Origin: Streptomyces sp. AC550_RSS872
Lineage (GTDB): Bacteria > Actinomycetota > Actinomycetes > Streptomycetales > Streptomycetaceae
Assembly: GCF_019049285.1 (NCBI RefSeq)
Contig: NZ_JAGMUL010000208.1
Span: 1 to 64,000 of the forward strand
Reading direction: 5' to 3'
DNA: 64,000 bases
Below, one piece after another: positions 32,772 to 41,435 of this stretch (position 1 is the first letter of the stretch; each line of letters opens with the position of its first letter). The position numbers and the translations under genes were made by a program. The notes below the pieces were generated by a model. It saw only the letters and a list, made by a program, of their open reading frames with translations, was not told where the DNA came from and searched no databases.

Positions 32772-34247
32772 GTGCCCTCCATGAACGAACTCGTACGCCA
32801 GCACACGGCCCTCGACGACTCCGATCTCGAGTGGCTCCACCTGCTGGTCTCGGAGTGGCAGCTGCTCTCCGACCTCTCCTTCGCCGACCTCGTGCTGTGG
32901 GTACCCACCAGCGACGGCACCCGCTATGTCTCCGTCGCGCAGATGCGGCCCAACACCGGCCCGACCTCGTACCAGGACGACATGGTCGGCCATCTCGTCC
33001 CGCGCGGGCGGCGCCCGATGCTGGACGCCGCGCTCGACGAGGGCCGGATCGTGCGCGAGGGCGATCCCGAGTGGCGCGAGGAGGTGCCGGTCCGCGTCGA
33101 GTCGATTCCGGTACGCCGGGACGGGCGCGTCCTGGGCGTCATCGCCCGCAACACCAACCTGCTGACCGTCCGCACCCCGAGCCGCCTGGAGCTGACGTAC
33201 CTCCAGAGCGCCTCGGACCTCGCGCAGATGATCGCGGCCGGCTCCTTCCCGTTCGCCAACCAGCAGGTCGACATGGACGCCTCGCCGCGGGTCGGCGACG
33301 GCCTGATCCGCGTCGACGCCGAGGGCATCGTCCAGTACGCCTCCCCGAACGCGCTGTCCGCCTACCACCGCCTCGGCCTCGCCGCCGACCTCGTCGGCCA
33401 CCACCTCGGCATGACCACCGCCGAACTCGCCCCGACCCACGGGCCGGTGGACGAGGCACTCGCCAAGGTGGCCAGCGGCTGGGCGCCCCGCGAGTTCGAG
33501 ATCGAGTCCGGTGACGGCGTCATCCAGTTCCGGGCGATCCCGCTCAAGCCCAAGGGCACGCGCATCGGTTCGCTGGTGCTGCTGAGGGACGTCACCGAAC
33601 TGCGCCGCCGCGAGCGCGAGTTGATCACCAAGGACGCGACCATCCGGGAGATCCACCACCGGGTGAAGAACAACCTCCAGACGGTGGCCGCCCTGCTCCG
33701 CCTCCAGGCCCGGCGCATCGAGTCCGACCGCGGCCGTGAAGCACTCGAAGAGGCGGTACGGCGGGTCGGCTCGATCGCGATCGTGCACGAGACCCTCTCC
33801 CAGAACCTCGACGAGCGCGTGGAGTTCGACGAGATCGCCGACCGTGTGCTGGCGATGGTCGCCGAGATCTCACCCGGCAAGGTCACCGGCCGCCGCTCCG
33901 GCCGCTTCGGCATCCTGGACGCCGAGGTCGCCACGCCCCTGTCGATGGTCCTGACCGAGATCCTTCAGAACGCCCTGGAGCACGGCTTCCGCGAGGGCGA
34001 CACCGGCGCGGTCGAGGTCTCGGCCGTCCGCGGCGGTACGACCAAGCAGGCCCGCCTCCTGGTCACCGTCCAGGACGACGGCGTCGGCCTGCCCGACGGC
34101 TTCGACCCGCACACCGCCGGCAACCTGGGCCTCCAGATCGTACGGACCCTGGTGGAGGGCGAGTTGGGCGGCACGTTCGACATGGTCCCGGCGCCGGAGC
34201 GGGGGACCCGGGTGATCCTCGACATCCCGGTGCGGGCGCCCAAGTAG
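32772..34247 (+). CDS. PdtaS-like sensor histidine kinase (GAF-PAS-HisKA_2)
   Basis: The 491-residue soluble kinase has an N-terminal GAF-like domain (WQLLSDLSFADLVLWVP), a PAS domain (GLIRVDAEGIVQYASPNAL), a HisKA_2 dimerisation domain with the phospho-accepting His in IHHRVKNNLQTV, and an HATPase domain (EILQNALEHG, DDGVGLP). This is the architecture of mycobacterial PdtaS. I use the GTG at 32772 (VPSMNEL); the ATG at 32781 or one at 32742 are alternatives. wblE lies convergently downstream, as whiB1 does in mycobacteria. Confidence 0.92.
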   Translation: MPSMNELVRQHTALDDSDLEWLHLLVSEWQLLSDLSFADLVLWVPTSDGTRYVSVAQMRPNTGPTSYQDDMVGHLVPRGRRPMLDAALDEGRIVREGDPEWREEVPVRVESIPVRRDGRVLGVIARNTNLLTVRTPSRLELTYLQSASDLAQMIAAGSFPFANQQVDMDASPRVGDGLIRVDAEGIVQYASPNALSAYHRLGLAADLVGHHLGMTTAELAPTHGPVDEALAKVASGWAPREFEIESGDGVIQFRAIPLKPKGTRIGSLVLLRDVTELRRRERELITKDATIREIHHRVKNNLQTVAALLRLQARRIESDRGREALEEAVRRVGSIAIVHETLSQNLDERVEFDEIADRVLAMVAEISPGKVTGRRSGRFGILDAEVATPLSMVLTEILQNALEHGFREGDTGAVEVSAVRGGTTKQARLLVTVQDDGVGLPDGFDPHTAGNLGLQIVRTLVEGELGGTFDMVPAPERGTRVILDIPVRAPK

Positions 34248-34285
34248 ACCCACCGCCGCACTCGTCGGGCGTTGCGGACAGCAAA

Positions 34286-34316
34286 GAGCCCCAGCCCGTT
34301 CAGGGGGCTGGGGCTC
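34286..34316. terminator. terminator between the kinase gene and wblE
   Basis: GAGCCCCAGCCC (34286-34297) pairs perfectly with GGGCTGGGGCTC (34305-34316). The 12-bp stem lies between convergent genes and probably works for the kinase transcript, perhaps in both directions. Confidence 0.8.
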
Positions 34317-34437
34317 AACATGCTCGTTGCCAGCGTTTGCTGCGCATCGGGGGTACTGCGCGCTGCGGCTCGGGGGCGGGAGATGCGTACTCGCTGTACG
34401 CGCCGCCAAGCTCAGGCTGTTTGCGGGGCGGGTGTTG

Positions 34438-34695
34438 TCAGGCGGAGGCCTGACGGGCCCGGTTGCGGGCGGCGCGGCGCTTCATGGCGCGGCGCTCGTC
34501 CTCGCTGAGACCACCCCAGACGCCGGAGTCCTGGCCGGACTCGAGCGCCCACTGCAAGCACTGCTCCATAACCGGGCAGCGACGGCAGACGGCCTTGGCT
34601 TCCTCGATCTGCAGCAGCGCAGGACCGGTGTTGCCGATGGGGAAGAAGAGCTCGGGGTCTTCCTCGCGGCAAACGGCGTTGTGACGCCAGTCCAT
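34438..34695 (-). CDS. wblE: WhiB-family Fe-S transcription factor WblE
   Basis: The 85-residue protein has the four cysteines of WhiB proteins (C9, then C37-x2-C40-x5-C46), which hold a [4Fe-4S] cluster, the turn GVWGG, and a basic DNA-binding tail (RRAMKRRAARNRAR). Size and sequence match WblE, the Streptomyces counterpart of mycobacterial WhiB1, which binds the principal sigma factor and responds to nitric oxide. GGAGAGG precedes the ATG. A long leader region of over 300 bp lies upstream. Confidence 0.95.
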   Translation of the reverse strand: MDWRHNAVCREEDPELFFPIGNTGPALLQIEEAKAVCRRCPVMEQCLQWALESGQDSGVWGGLSEDERRAMKRRAARNRARQASA

Positions 34696-35014
34696 GGCTG
34701 CTACCTCTCCTTGGTATTACGTGCTGATTGCTTGTGAATGTGAACGCTTTCACGAATCCCTCAACAAGTGAAGGGCCGACCGCCAGGTTCCCTGGCGAGG
34801 TCCTGTGATTTGGAGAGGGGTTCCGGTGATCAGTGGAGGCTGGTCCTGCGGGCCGTCCCGATCGCCACGTAGAGACTCGCAAACCTCAGCGACGGATACA
34901 ACCCCTTCCGGAAAGTTTTTTTTGATTCCTCGGTGTCGACTAGGTCACAGCCGTACTTCCATGGGGTGGATCCTGGCCTAAACGTTCGAGTGAAAGGACT
35001 TTGGCCCGTTCCGC
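34696..35014. other. 319-bp wblE upstream region
   Basis: This gap holds the wblE promoter and leader. It is AT-richer than average, with a run of eight or more T at about 34915-34922 next to TTCCGGAA. A 62-codon frame runs antiparallel at 34830-35018, but I see no support for translation. I could not pick a promoter with confidence. Confidence 0.4.
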
Positions 35015-35983
35015 TCACACAATCACACGCAGTGCACGGCGTACGCCTGTGAACGTCACGCTCGTACGCAGCCCTAGGTGGTCGCCGTCCATCTGAAGGG
35101 GCAACGGCACCTTCGAATGCAAGGTGAACCGGTCCAGGTCGTGGAGTGTGACCGCGTGCCTGCCGCGGGCCCCGCGCTCGGGGGACGAAGTGAGCAACTG
35201 GGTCGCATACCGGGCAACCCCGACCGCGGACATACGGCTGAGACCGAGTACGTCGAGGCCGGCATCGAACGAGGCCTTAGGGGCCGCGTACACCGGACGA
35301 TTGCCCAGATACGTCCACGGAGCGGTATTGCAGACTATGGACAGCACCAAATCGGTCACCGGGTCCTCGCCCGGCCGCTCCAGCGTGATCGAGCCGTGCC
35401 GGCGGTTGGGCTCCTGGAGGAACTGGCGTACCGCCTGGCGCAGGTAAAGGGAGTGTGTGGATTTCTTGCCCTGTTCGCGCTGCTGCTCGACCCGGCCGAC
35501 GACACCCGCGTCGAAGCCGAGCCCGGCGCAGAAGGTGAACCATCTGGCCGGAACCGCCTCGTCCTCGGTACCCGGCGTGCCCCCCGCTATGCCCATGCCG
35601 ACCGTACGTTCGCTGCCCTCGCGCAGGGCGTCGAGCAGGGCGCCGGTCGCCTCCACGGCGTCGTTGGGCAGGCCGAGGGCGCGGGCGAAGACGTTCGTGG
35701 AGCCGCCGGGGACGACGGCGAGGCGGGGGAGGCGGTCCGGGTCGGGGCCCTTGTGCAGCAGTCCGTTGACGACCTCGTTCACGGTGCCGTCGCCGCCGAG
35801 GGCGACCACCAGGTCGACGTCGTCGCTGTCCGCCGCCTGCCGGCCCAGGTCGCGCGCGTGGCCGCGGTACTCGGTGGTCACGGCCTCGAGTTTCATCTCG
35901 CTGGCGAGCGCATGGATCAGGACATCGCGCGTACGTGCGCTTGTGGTGGTTGCTGCCGGATTGACCACGAGAAGTGCACGCAT
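35015..35983 (-). CDS. diacylglycerol/sphingosine kinase-family lipid kinase
   Basis: The 322-residue protein has the DAGK catalytic signature: LLVVNPAATTTSARTRD at the start, ALGGDGTVNEVVNGL (nucleotide loop) and VVPGGSTNVFARALGLP. A beta-rich C-terminal domain follows. Bacterial members phosphorylate diacylglycerol or related lipids at the membrane. The ATG start coincides with the first strand of the fold. It stands alone between wblE and a small membrane-protein gene. Confidence 0.92.
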   Translation of the reverse strand: MRALLVVNPAATTTSARTRDVLIHALASEMKLEAVTTEYRGHARDLGRQAADSDDVDLVVALGGDGTVNEVVNGLLHKGPDPDRLPRLAVVPGGSTNVFARALGLPNDAVEATGALLDALREGSERTVGMGIAGGTPGTEDEAVPARWFTFCAGLGFDAGVVGRVEQQREQGKKSTHSLYLRQAVRQFLQEPNRRHGSITLERPGEDPVTDLVLSIVCNTAPWTYLGNRPVYAAPKASFDAGLDVLGLSRMSAVGVARYATQLLTSSPERGARGRHAVTLHDLDRFTLHSKVPLPLQMDGDHLGLRTSVTFTGVRRALRVIV

Positions 35984-36196
35984 GAGTTGCAGCGTACCTA
36001 CTGGGGGGTACCGGGCACAGGTCGAGGTGGGGATCCGGTAAGAGATGGGGCGTGAGTCACGACACGGGGGGACTCCGTCGGTTGGGCCGCGTCTCTGGAA
36101 GCCGTCCGTTTCGAGGTGTCGGCGTTGGTGTGAGCCCCCCTGGGGGTTGCCGCCCCGGACCCCCGCTTCGGCCCTGAAGGGGCCTCGTCCTCAAAA

Positions 36197-36212
36197 CGCC
36201 GGACGGGCTGGA
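36197..36212. repeat. interspersed 16-mer CGCCGGACGGGCTGGA
   Basis: This is identical to the 16-mer in copies 1 and 3 of the tandem repeat at the start of the window. It lies in a 293-bp gap (35984-36276) that has no gene. Confidence 0.7.
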
Positions 36213-36276
36213 GAGTGCTGATCGGCGTCGGTCAGGTGCCGACGAGGGCGATATCGCGGAGGGCTACCCTTCAGGT

Positions 36277-36723
36277 GTGACCAAGGAGCAGAGCCCCACC
36301 ACCCCGGAGAACACCACGCCGCGTCCGCGGCGGCTGACGTATGCGGCCGTGCTGACCGCGCTGGAAGGCGTGGGCCTCACGGTCGGGGGCGTGTGGGTGC
36401 TCGTGCTGGGGCTCGCCGGTGATCCGGACGACCGTCAGCAGGCTGTCACGCTCGGCGTGACCCTGGTCGCGCTCGCACTGCTGCCGCTGCTCGCCGCGCG
36501 GGGCCTGTTCGCCCAGCGCAGCTGGAGCCGGGGGCCGTCCATCATCACGCAGATCCTGGCGCTGCCGGTGGCCTACAGCCTGTTGCAGGCGGACAGCATC
36601 GCCATTCCGGCGGGCATCCTGATCGCCGCGATCGCGGTCGCCACGCTCGTACTTCTGATCAATCCGGCGACGACCGAGGCCCTCGGAATCCGGGGGCCCG
36701 GTAACGCGCCGGATCAGAAGTAG
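36277..36723 (+). CDS. hypothetical four-helix membrane protein
   Basis: The 148-residue protein has a short Pro/Thr-rich cytoplasmic N-terminus (MTKEQSPTTPENTTPRP) and four predicted membrane helices between about residues 24 and 135. The GTG at 36277 was chosen; a ribosome site is only weakly visible (GCGGAGGG further upstream). I recognise no functional family. It is convergent with sigH, whose stop codon lies 10 bp beyond. Confidence 0.82.
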   Translation: MTKEQSPTTPENTTPRPRRLTYAAVLTALEGVGLTVGGVWVLVLGLAGDPDDRQQAVTLGVTLVALALLPLLAARGLFAQRSWSRGPSIITQILALPVAYSLLQADSIAIPAGILIAAIAVATLVLLINPATTEALGIRGPGNAPDQK

Positions 36724-36733
36724 CCGTCAGCCG

Positions 36734-37894
36734 TCACTCCTCCACCAGCAGCTTCTCCCGCAGCTGCGCCAGCGTGCGCGCCAGCAGGCGGGACACGTGC
36801 ATCTGGGAGATCCCGACCTCCTGCGCGATCTGCGACTGGGTCATGTTGCCGAAGAAACGCAGCAACAGGATCCGCTTCTCGCGCGGCGGAAGGTCTTCCA
36901 GCAGCGGCTTGAGGGACTCGCGGTACTCGACGCCCTCCAGCGCCTCGTCCTCGGCGCCGAGGGTGTCCGCGACCGCCGGGGACTCGTCGTCCGTGTCGGG
37001 GACGTCCAGGGACAGCGTGGAGTACGCGTTGGCGGACTCCAGGCCCTCCAGGACCTCCTCCTCCGAGATCGCCAGCTTCTCGGCGAGCTCATGGACCGTC
37101 GGGGAGCGGCCGTGCTGCTGGGACAGCTCGGCGGTGGCGGTCGTCAGGGAGAGTCGCAGCTCCTGGAGCCTGCGCGGAACGCGCACCGCCCAGCCCTTGT
37201 CACGGAAGTGCCGCTTGATCTCACCGACGACCGTCGGGGTCGCGTACGTCGAGAACTCGACGCCGCGCTCCGGGTCGAAGCGGTCGACCGACTTGATCAG
37301 ACCGATGGTGGCGACCTGGGTGAGGTCGTCGAGCGGCTCGCCGCGGTTGCGGAAGCGGCGTGCGAGATGCTCGACGAGCGGCAGGTGCATACGGACCAGC
37401 CGGTTGCGCAGCTCCGCGTACTCGGCGCTGCCGTCCTGCAGCTTGCGCAGCTCGACGAACATGGCGCGCGCCCCGCTGCGGTCCTGAGGGTCGTGCTGCG
37501 TGGCCTGCACGCTGTGCGCGCTCTGCGCGCTCGTCGCCTCGTCCTCGGCGTTTCGCTGGTGCTCGCTCATCGTCCCGCCCGTTGCCCTCTCCCGAGCCCT
37601 CGCCTCCGGTCGGACCGGGGACACCCCGATCCGCCCGCCCGGAGACGCGCCCTGCACGGCACCTTCGTCATCCCGTCCCTCGGCCAGGAGACCCGCCTCC
37701 ACGGAGTCGTCCTCCGGGTGCGGCCGGGCCTGCTCGGGGATGCCGTCGATGCCGTCCGCCATGCGTCGGGAACCGCTCGGACCACTCGGGCCCGCCCCCG
37801 GGTTCCCGGCTGTGTCCGAGAAGGGGGCAGTACCGTCCGGCAGCTCCCGTGTGCCGCGCTCTTCGTCCCGCACCGGCCCGTCCCCGTTCCTCAC
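36734..37894 (-). CDS. sigH: stress-response sigma factor SigH (SigB/SigF family), long form
   Basis: SigH is an alternative sigma factor for osmotic stress and morphological development. The catalytic part has region 2 (DLTQVATIGLIKSVDRFDPE, FSTYATPTVVGEIKRHFRDK), region 3 and region 4 (MTQSQIAQEVGISQMHVSRL). The frame opens with a GTG at 37894 that overlaps the rshA stop codon (GTGA), giving 386 residues with a long acidic, disordered N-terminus. An internal ATG at 37570 (MSEHQRN) would give a 278-residue short form. Several SigH isoforms are known in S. coelicolor, so both may be used. Confidence 0.9.
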   Translation of the reverse strand: MRNGDGPVRDEERGTRELPDGTAPFSDTAGNPGAGPSGPSGSRRMADGIDGIPEQARPHPEDDSVEAGLLAEGRDDEGAVQGASPGGRIGVSPVRPEARARERATGGTMSEHQRNAEDEATSAQSAHSVQATQHDPQDRSGARAMFVELRKLQDGSAEYAELRNRLVRMHLPLVEHLARRFRNRGEPLDDLTQVATIGLIKSVDRFDPERGVEFSTYATPTVVGEIKRHFRDKGWAVRVPRRLQELRLSLTTATAELSQQHGRSPTVHELAEKLAISEEEVLEGLESANAYSTLSLDVPDTDDESPAVADTLGAEDEALEGVEYRESLKPLLEDLPPREKRILLLRFFGNMTQSQIAQEVGISQMHVSRLLARTLAQLREKLLVEE

Positions 37895-38304
37895 GCCGGC
37901 CCGGGGCCCGCGCCGCGCTGTTTGTAGAGGCTGATCGAAACGGTTTTGTCCTCGTCCACGGCGGAGGAGACCTTGCCCGCGAGGGCCGACAGGACGGTCC
38001 ACGCGAAGGTGTCCCTGGAGGGGGCGTGGCCGTCCGTGGTCGGGGCCGAGACGGTGACCTCGAGCGAGTCGTCGACGAGTCGGAAGACACAGCTGAGCAC
38101 CGAGCCGGGCACGGCCTGCTGGAGCAGGATCGCGCAGGCCTCGTCCACCGCGATGCGGAGGTCCTCGATCTCGTCGAGGGTGAAGTCCAAACGGGCCGCG
38201 AGGCCGGCAGTCGCCGTACGCAGCACCGACAGGTAGGCACCCGCGGCCGGCAGCCGGACTTCCACGAAGTCCTGGGTCGCGGGCTCGCCTGCGATCTGGG
38301 ACAC
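37891..38304 (-). CDS. rshA: anti-sigma factor of SigH (RsbW-like ATPase domain)
   Basis: The 137-residue protein matches the GHKL-type anti-sigma fold, with VEVRLPAAGAYLSVLRTATAGL at the start and DEIEDLRIAVDEACAILL as the N-box helix. The N-box Asn typical of kinase-active RsbW is not obvious, so phosphorylation of an antagonist is uncertain. The GTG at 38304 follows GGAGG by five bases; a TTG at 38316 is an alternative. It overlaps the long form of sigH by four bases. In S. coelicolor the orthologue (RshA/UshX/PrsH) binds SigH. Confidence 0.88.
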   Translation of the reverse strand: MSQIAGEPATQDFVEVRLPAAGAYLSVLRTATAGLAARLDFTLDEIEDLRIAVDEACAILLQQAVPGSVLSCVFRLVDDSLEVTVSAPTTDGHAPSRDTFAWTVLSALAGKVSSAVDEDKTVSISLYKQRGAGPGPA

Positions 38305-38420
38305 CCTCACCTCCAAGGTGGTACAAGCTTCTCGGGGCCGAGGGTCGCCCCCCGGGGTAACGCGATGTGTGGTTCAGCGGTGACGCTATCGCGCTCTGAA
38401 CTTTCCTGTCCCCAGGACCC

Positions 38421-38448
38421 CAACCCCTTGCCGTCACTCACAGTAAAC
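38421..38448 (-). promoter_or_regulatory. possible SigH/SigB-type promoter of rshA-sigH
   Basis: On the minus strand GTTTAC (38448-38443), a 15-bp spacer and GGGGTT (38427-38422) resemble the GTTT-N14-16-GGGTAT pattern of SigB/SigH-type promoters. It lies about 120 bp upstream of rshA and would make the operon autoregulatory. The -10 match is imperfect. Confidence 0.4.
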
Positions 38449-38553
38449 CTGTGGATACGCTCCGTGTCTAGGGGTCTGCGGCTCCGATTGGGAAGAGCGC
38501 GCGCCGGGTTGACGTACCCAGACGTCAGACGGTCGAACCGTCCGGATCCAGGG

Positions 38554-38814
38554 TCACACGAGTACGTGGTCGACGAAGCACCAACGCCATTCCTCGCCCG
38601 GCTCGAAGGTCCGCATCACCGGGTGACCGGACTCCTTGTGGTGTTCTGTCGCATGCCTCCCCGGCGACGAGTCGCAGCAGCCGACGTGCCCGCAGCTGAG
38701 GCAGAGCCGCAGTTGTACGGGGTGCATGCCGTCCGCCAGACACTCCGGGCACGTCTCGTTCAGCGCCTCGGGTTCCGGGTGCGGCAGCGCGTCGGCGTGC
38801 GTGCACTGTTTCAT
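38554..38814 (-). CDS. UBP-type zinc finger protein
   Basis: The 86-residue protein is a single zf-UBP domain: ETCPECLADG, LRLCLSCGHVGCCDSSPGRHATEHHKESGHPVMR. The cysteines and histidines needed for zinc are all present. Stand-alone bacterial versions have no established role. It is divergent from the antiporter gene, 62 bp between starts. Confidence 0.92.
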   Translation of the reverse strand: MKQCTHADALPHPEPEALNETCPECLADGMHPVQLRLCLSCGHVGCCDSSPGRHATEHHKESGHPVMRTFEPGEEWRWCFVDHVLV

Positions 38815-38876
38815 GATTGCCAGGTTACGACGGCCGCGACGATGGCCGCGCGGAAAAACGAGGGCGGGCGAGAAGC

Positions 38877-40472
38877 ATGGACGTGATGCCGCTGCTGTTG
38901 CTGGTGGCGGGGAGCGCCGCCGTGGCCGCGGCCGCTCGGCGGTCGCCCGTGCCGGCGCCGCTGCTGCTGGTCGCCGCGGGACTCGCCGTGTCGTATCTGC
39001 CGGGCGTGCCCGAGTACACGCTCGACCCGCACATCGTCCTGCCCCTGGTGCTGCCCCCGCTGCTGCACAGTGCGGCGACGGACAGCTCGTATCTCGATCT
39101 GCGGGCCCAGCTGCGGCCAGTGATGTTGCTGTCGGTCGGGTACGTGCTCTTCGCGACCTTCACCGTCGGCTGGGTCGCCTACCTCGTCGTACCGGACCTG
39201 CCGCTGACGGCGGCCCTGGTGCTGGGCGCGGTGGTGGCGCCGCCGGACGCGGTCGCCGCGACGGCGGTGGCGCGCCGGGTGGGGCTGCCGTCCCGGATCA
39301 CCACGATCCTTCAGGGCGAGTCCCTGGTGAACGACGCCACCGCGATCACGGCGTACCGGGTCGCCCTCGCGGCCGCCGTCGGCGAGGGCGCGAGCTGGGC
39401 CGGCGGGATCGGTGACTTCCTGCTCGCGGCGTTCGGCGGCATCGGGGTCGGGCTGGTGCTGATGGTGCCGATCCACTGGCTGCGCACGCACGTGAAGGAA
39501 GCGCTGTTGCAGAACACGCTCTCCCTGCTGATCCCGTTCGTCGCGTACGCGGCCGCCGAGCAGGTGCACGCCTCCGGAGTGCTGGCGGTCGTGGTCGTCG
39601 CGCTGTACCTGGGACACCGCGCGTGGGAGGTCGACTTCGCCACCCGGCTCCAGGAGGAGGCGGTGTGGAAGATGGTCGCGTTCGTGCTGGAGTCGGCGGT
39701 GTTCGCGCTGATCGGACTGCAACTGCCGGTGGTCCTGAAGGGCCTCGGGGAGTACGAGGGCGGTCCCGCGGCCTGGTACGCGGTCGCCGTCTTCCTCGTG
39801 GTCGTCGTCTCGCGGTTCGTGTGGGTGTATCCGGCGGCGTTCCTGCCGCGCATGATGTCCGCGCGGATCAGGGCACGCGAGGGCGGCCTGACCTGGAAGG
39901 CGCCGTTCATCATCTCCTGGGCCGGGATGCGCGGCGTGGTCTCGCTGGCCATCGCCTTCTCGATCCCGCTCACCGTGCATGGCGGTGAGCCGTTCCCCGA
40001 GCGCAACCTCATCCTCTTCCTCACCTTCACGACGGTCATCGGCACCCTGGTTGTCCAGGGCGTGACCCTGCCGCCCCTGGTCCACCTGCTGAAACTCCCC
40101 GGCCGGGACGCGCAGGCCGAGACCCTCGCCGAGGCCAACGCCCAGGCGCAGGCGTCCCGGGCTGCCGAACGACGCCTGGAGGAACTCCTCTCCGACGAAC
40201 GCAACGCCCTTCCCGACCCCCTGGCCGACCGCCTGCGAGCCGTCCTGGAACGCCGCCGCAACTCCGTCTGGGAGCGCCTGGGCCAGGCCAACCCCGTCAC
40301 CGGCGAGTCCGTCGACGACACCTACCGCCGGCTGTCCCGCGAGGTGATCGGCGCCGAGCGCACGGTGTTCGTGAAGCTGCGCGACGGCCGCTATATCGAC
40401 GACGAGATGCTGCGGACGCTGCTGCGCAGGCTGGACCTGGAGGAGGCGGCGGCCTATCGGGAGGCCGGGTGA
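38877..40472 (+). CDS. Na+/H+ antiporter, CPA1 family
   Basis: The 531-residue protein has about twelve membrane helices and CPA1 motifs: PPLLHSAA, VVAPPDAVAATAVARRVGLP and GESLVNDATA with the transport Asp, and SWAGMRGVVSLA. A charged cytoplasmic tail of about 130 residues follows (AERRLEELLSDERNALP and beyond), where regulation usually occurs. It exchanges cytoplasmic Na+ (or K+) for protons. The ATG at 38877 starts the first helix. Its 3' end overlaps the convergent PLP-enzyme gene by 19 bp. Confidence 0.92.
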   Translation: MDVMPLLLLVAGSAAVAAAARRSPVPAPLLLVAAGLAVSYLPGVPEYTLDPHIVLPLVLPPLLHSAATDSSYLDLRAQLRPVMLLSVGYVLFATFTVGWVAYLVVPDLPLTAALVLGAVVAPPDAVAATAVARRVGLPSRITTILQGESLVNDATAITAYRVALAAAVGEGASWAGGIGDFLLAAFGGIGVGLVLMVPIHWLRTHVKEALLQNTLSLLIPFVAYAAAEQVHASGVLAVVVVALYLGHRAWEVDFATRLQEEAVWKMVAFVLESAVFALIGLQLPVVLKGLGEYEGGPAAWYAVAVFLVVVVSRFVWVYPAAFLPRMMSARIRAREGGLTWKAPFIISWAGMRGVVSLAIAFSIPLTVHGGEPFPERNLILFLTFTTVIGTLVVQGVTLPPLVHLLKLPGRDAQAETLAEANAQAQASRAAERRLEELLSDERNALPDPLADRLRAVLERRRNSVWERLGQANPVTGESVDDTYRRLSREVIGAERTVFVKLRDGRYIDDEMLRTLLRRLDLEEAAAYREAG

Positions 40473-41371
40473 GGGGCGAAGGGGGAGCCGGTGACGACGG
40501 CTGCGACCGTCGTCCCGGGAGGGAAGGCGCCCTCCTCCACCAGGGCGACAAGTCCGTACAGCAACTTGGCGACATAGAGACGTTCGACGGGCATGTCGTG
40601 CCGTGCCTCGAAGTCCTCGGCGAAGGCGTCGAGTTCCGGTGTCGTACGGGCGTATCCGCCGAAGTGGAACCGCTCGTCGAGCCGCCAGTCGCCCCGCGGC
40701 CCGCCGAACGCCTCGGCCTGCAACTCCCGTATGCCGTCGGCCAGGAACCCGCCCTTGAGGACGGGGACGCCCAGGGCCCGTTGGCCGGGGCCGAGCCCGG
40801 CCGCCAGGCCCGCCATCGTGCCGCCCGTGCCGCACGCCACCGCGACCACGTCGGCCTGCCCGCGCAGCTCCTCGCCGAGCGCCCGGCACCCTCGTACGGC
40901 AAGGGCGTTGCTGCCGCCCTCCGGGACGACGTACGCCCCCTCCGCGCCCGCCGCGCACAGGATGGCCGCCAGCGTCTCCGGCTCGGTCTTGCGGCGGTAC
41001 GTCGACCTGTCGACGAAGTGCAGCCGCATACCGTCGGCCACGCAGCGAACCAGGGACGGGTTGAGGGGGCGGTCGGCGAGTTCCTGGCCGCGGACCACGC
41101 CGACCGTGGGCAGGCCGAGGAGGCGGCCCGCGGCGGCGGTGGCGCGCAGGTGGTTGGAGTAGGCGCCGCCGAACGTGACGACCGTACGGCCCGCGGCGGC
41201 CGTCAGGTTCGGCGCGAGCTTTCGCCACTTGTTGCCGATCAGCTCCGGATGGATCAGGTCGTCGCGCTTGAGGAGCAGCCGCACGCCCCGTCGCGTGAAC
41301 CGCTCGTCCGCCGACTCCTGAGCGGGGGAGGGAAGCCGGGGGCGCAGGGCGGTGAGATCGGGGCCGGTCAC
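40454..41371 (-). CDS. PLP-dependent ACC deaminase / D-cysteine desulfhydrase family enzyme
   Basis: The 305-residue fold-type II PLP enzyme has the lysine in GNKWRKL, the phosphate/substrate loop FGGAYSNHL and the C-terminal PLP-phosphate loop ACGTGGTMAGLA. The family includes 1-aminocyclopropane-1-carboxylate deaminase and D-cysteine desulfhydrase, which cannot be separated confidently here; the short length favours the desulfhydrase-like group. A GTG start is used. The 3' end overlaps the antiporter by 19 bp. Confidence 0.88.
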   Translation of the reverse strand: MTGPDLTALRPRLPSPAQESADERFTRRGVRLLLKRDDLIHPELIGNKWRKLAPNLTAAAGRTVVTFGGAYSNHLRATAAAGRLLGLPTVGVVRGQELADRPLNPSLVRCVADGMRLHFVDRSTYRRKTEPETLAAILCAAGAEGAYVVPEGGSNALAVRGCRALGEELRGQADVVAVACGTGGTMAGLAAGLGPGQRALGVPVLKGGFLADGIRELQAEAFGGPRGDWRLDERFHFGGYARTTPELDAFAEDFEARHDMPVERLYVAKLLYGLVALVEEGAFPPGTTVAAVVTGSPFAPHPASR

Positions 41372-41435
41372 CCGGTCATTGTCGCCCGGCCCCGTGGTTT
41401 CGGCTGCCCTGCCTCAGCGGCGCGCCCACTCCGCT

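Noticed and set aside
34830..35018. 62-codon frame upstream of wblE
   Set aside because: It has no ribosome site and no domain and spans the likely wblE promoter and leader.
38811..41228. Very long minus-strand open frame opposite the antiporter gene
   Set aside because: It overlaps two well-supported genes and has no recognisable motif; the antisense frame is open because of third-position GC.
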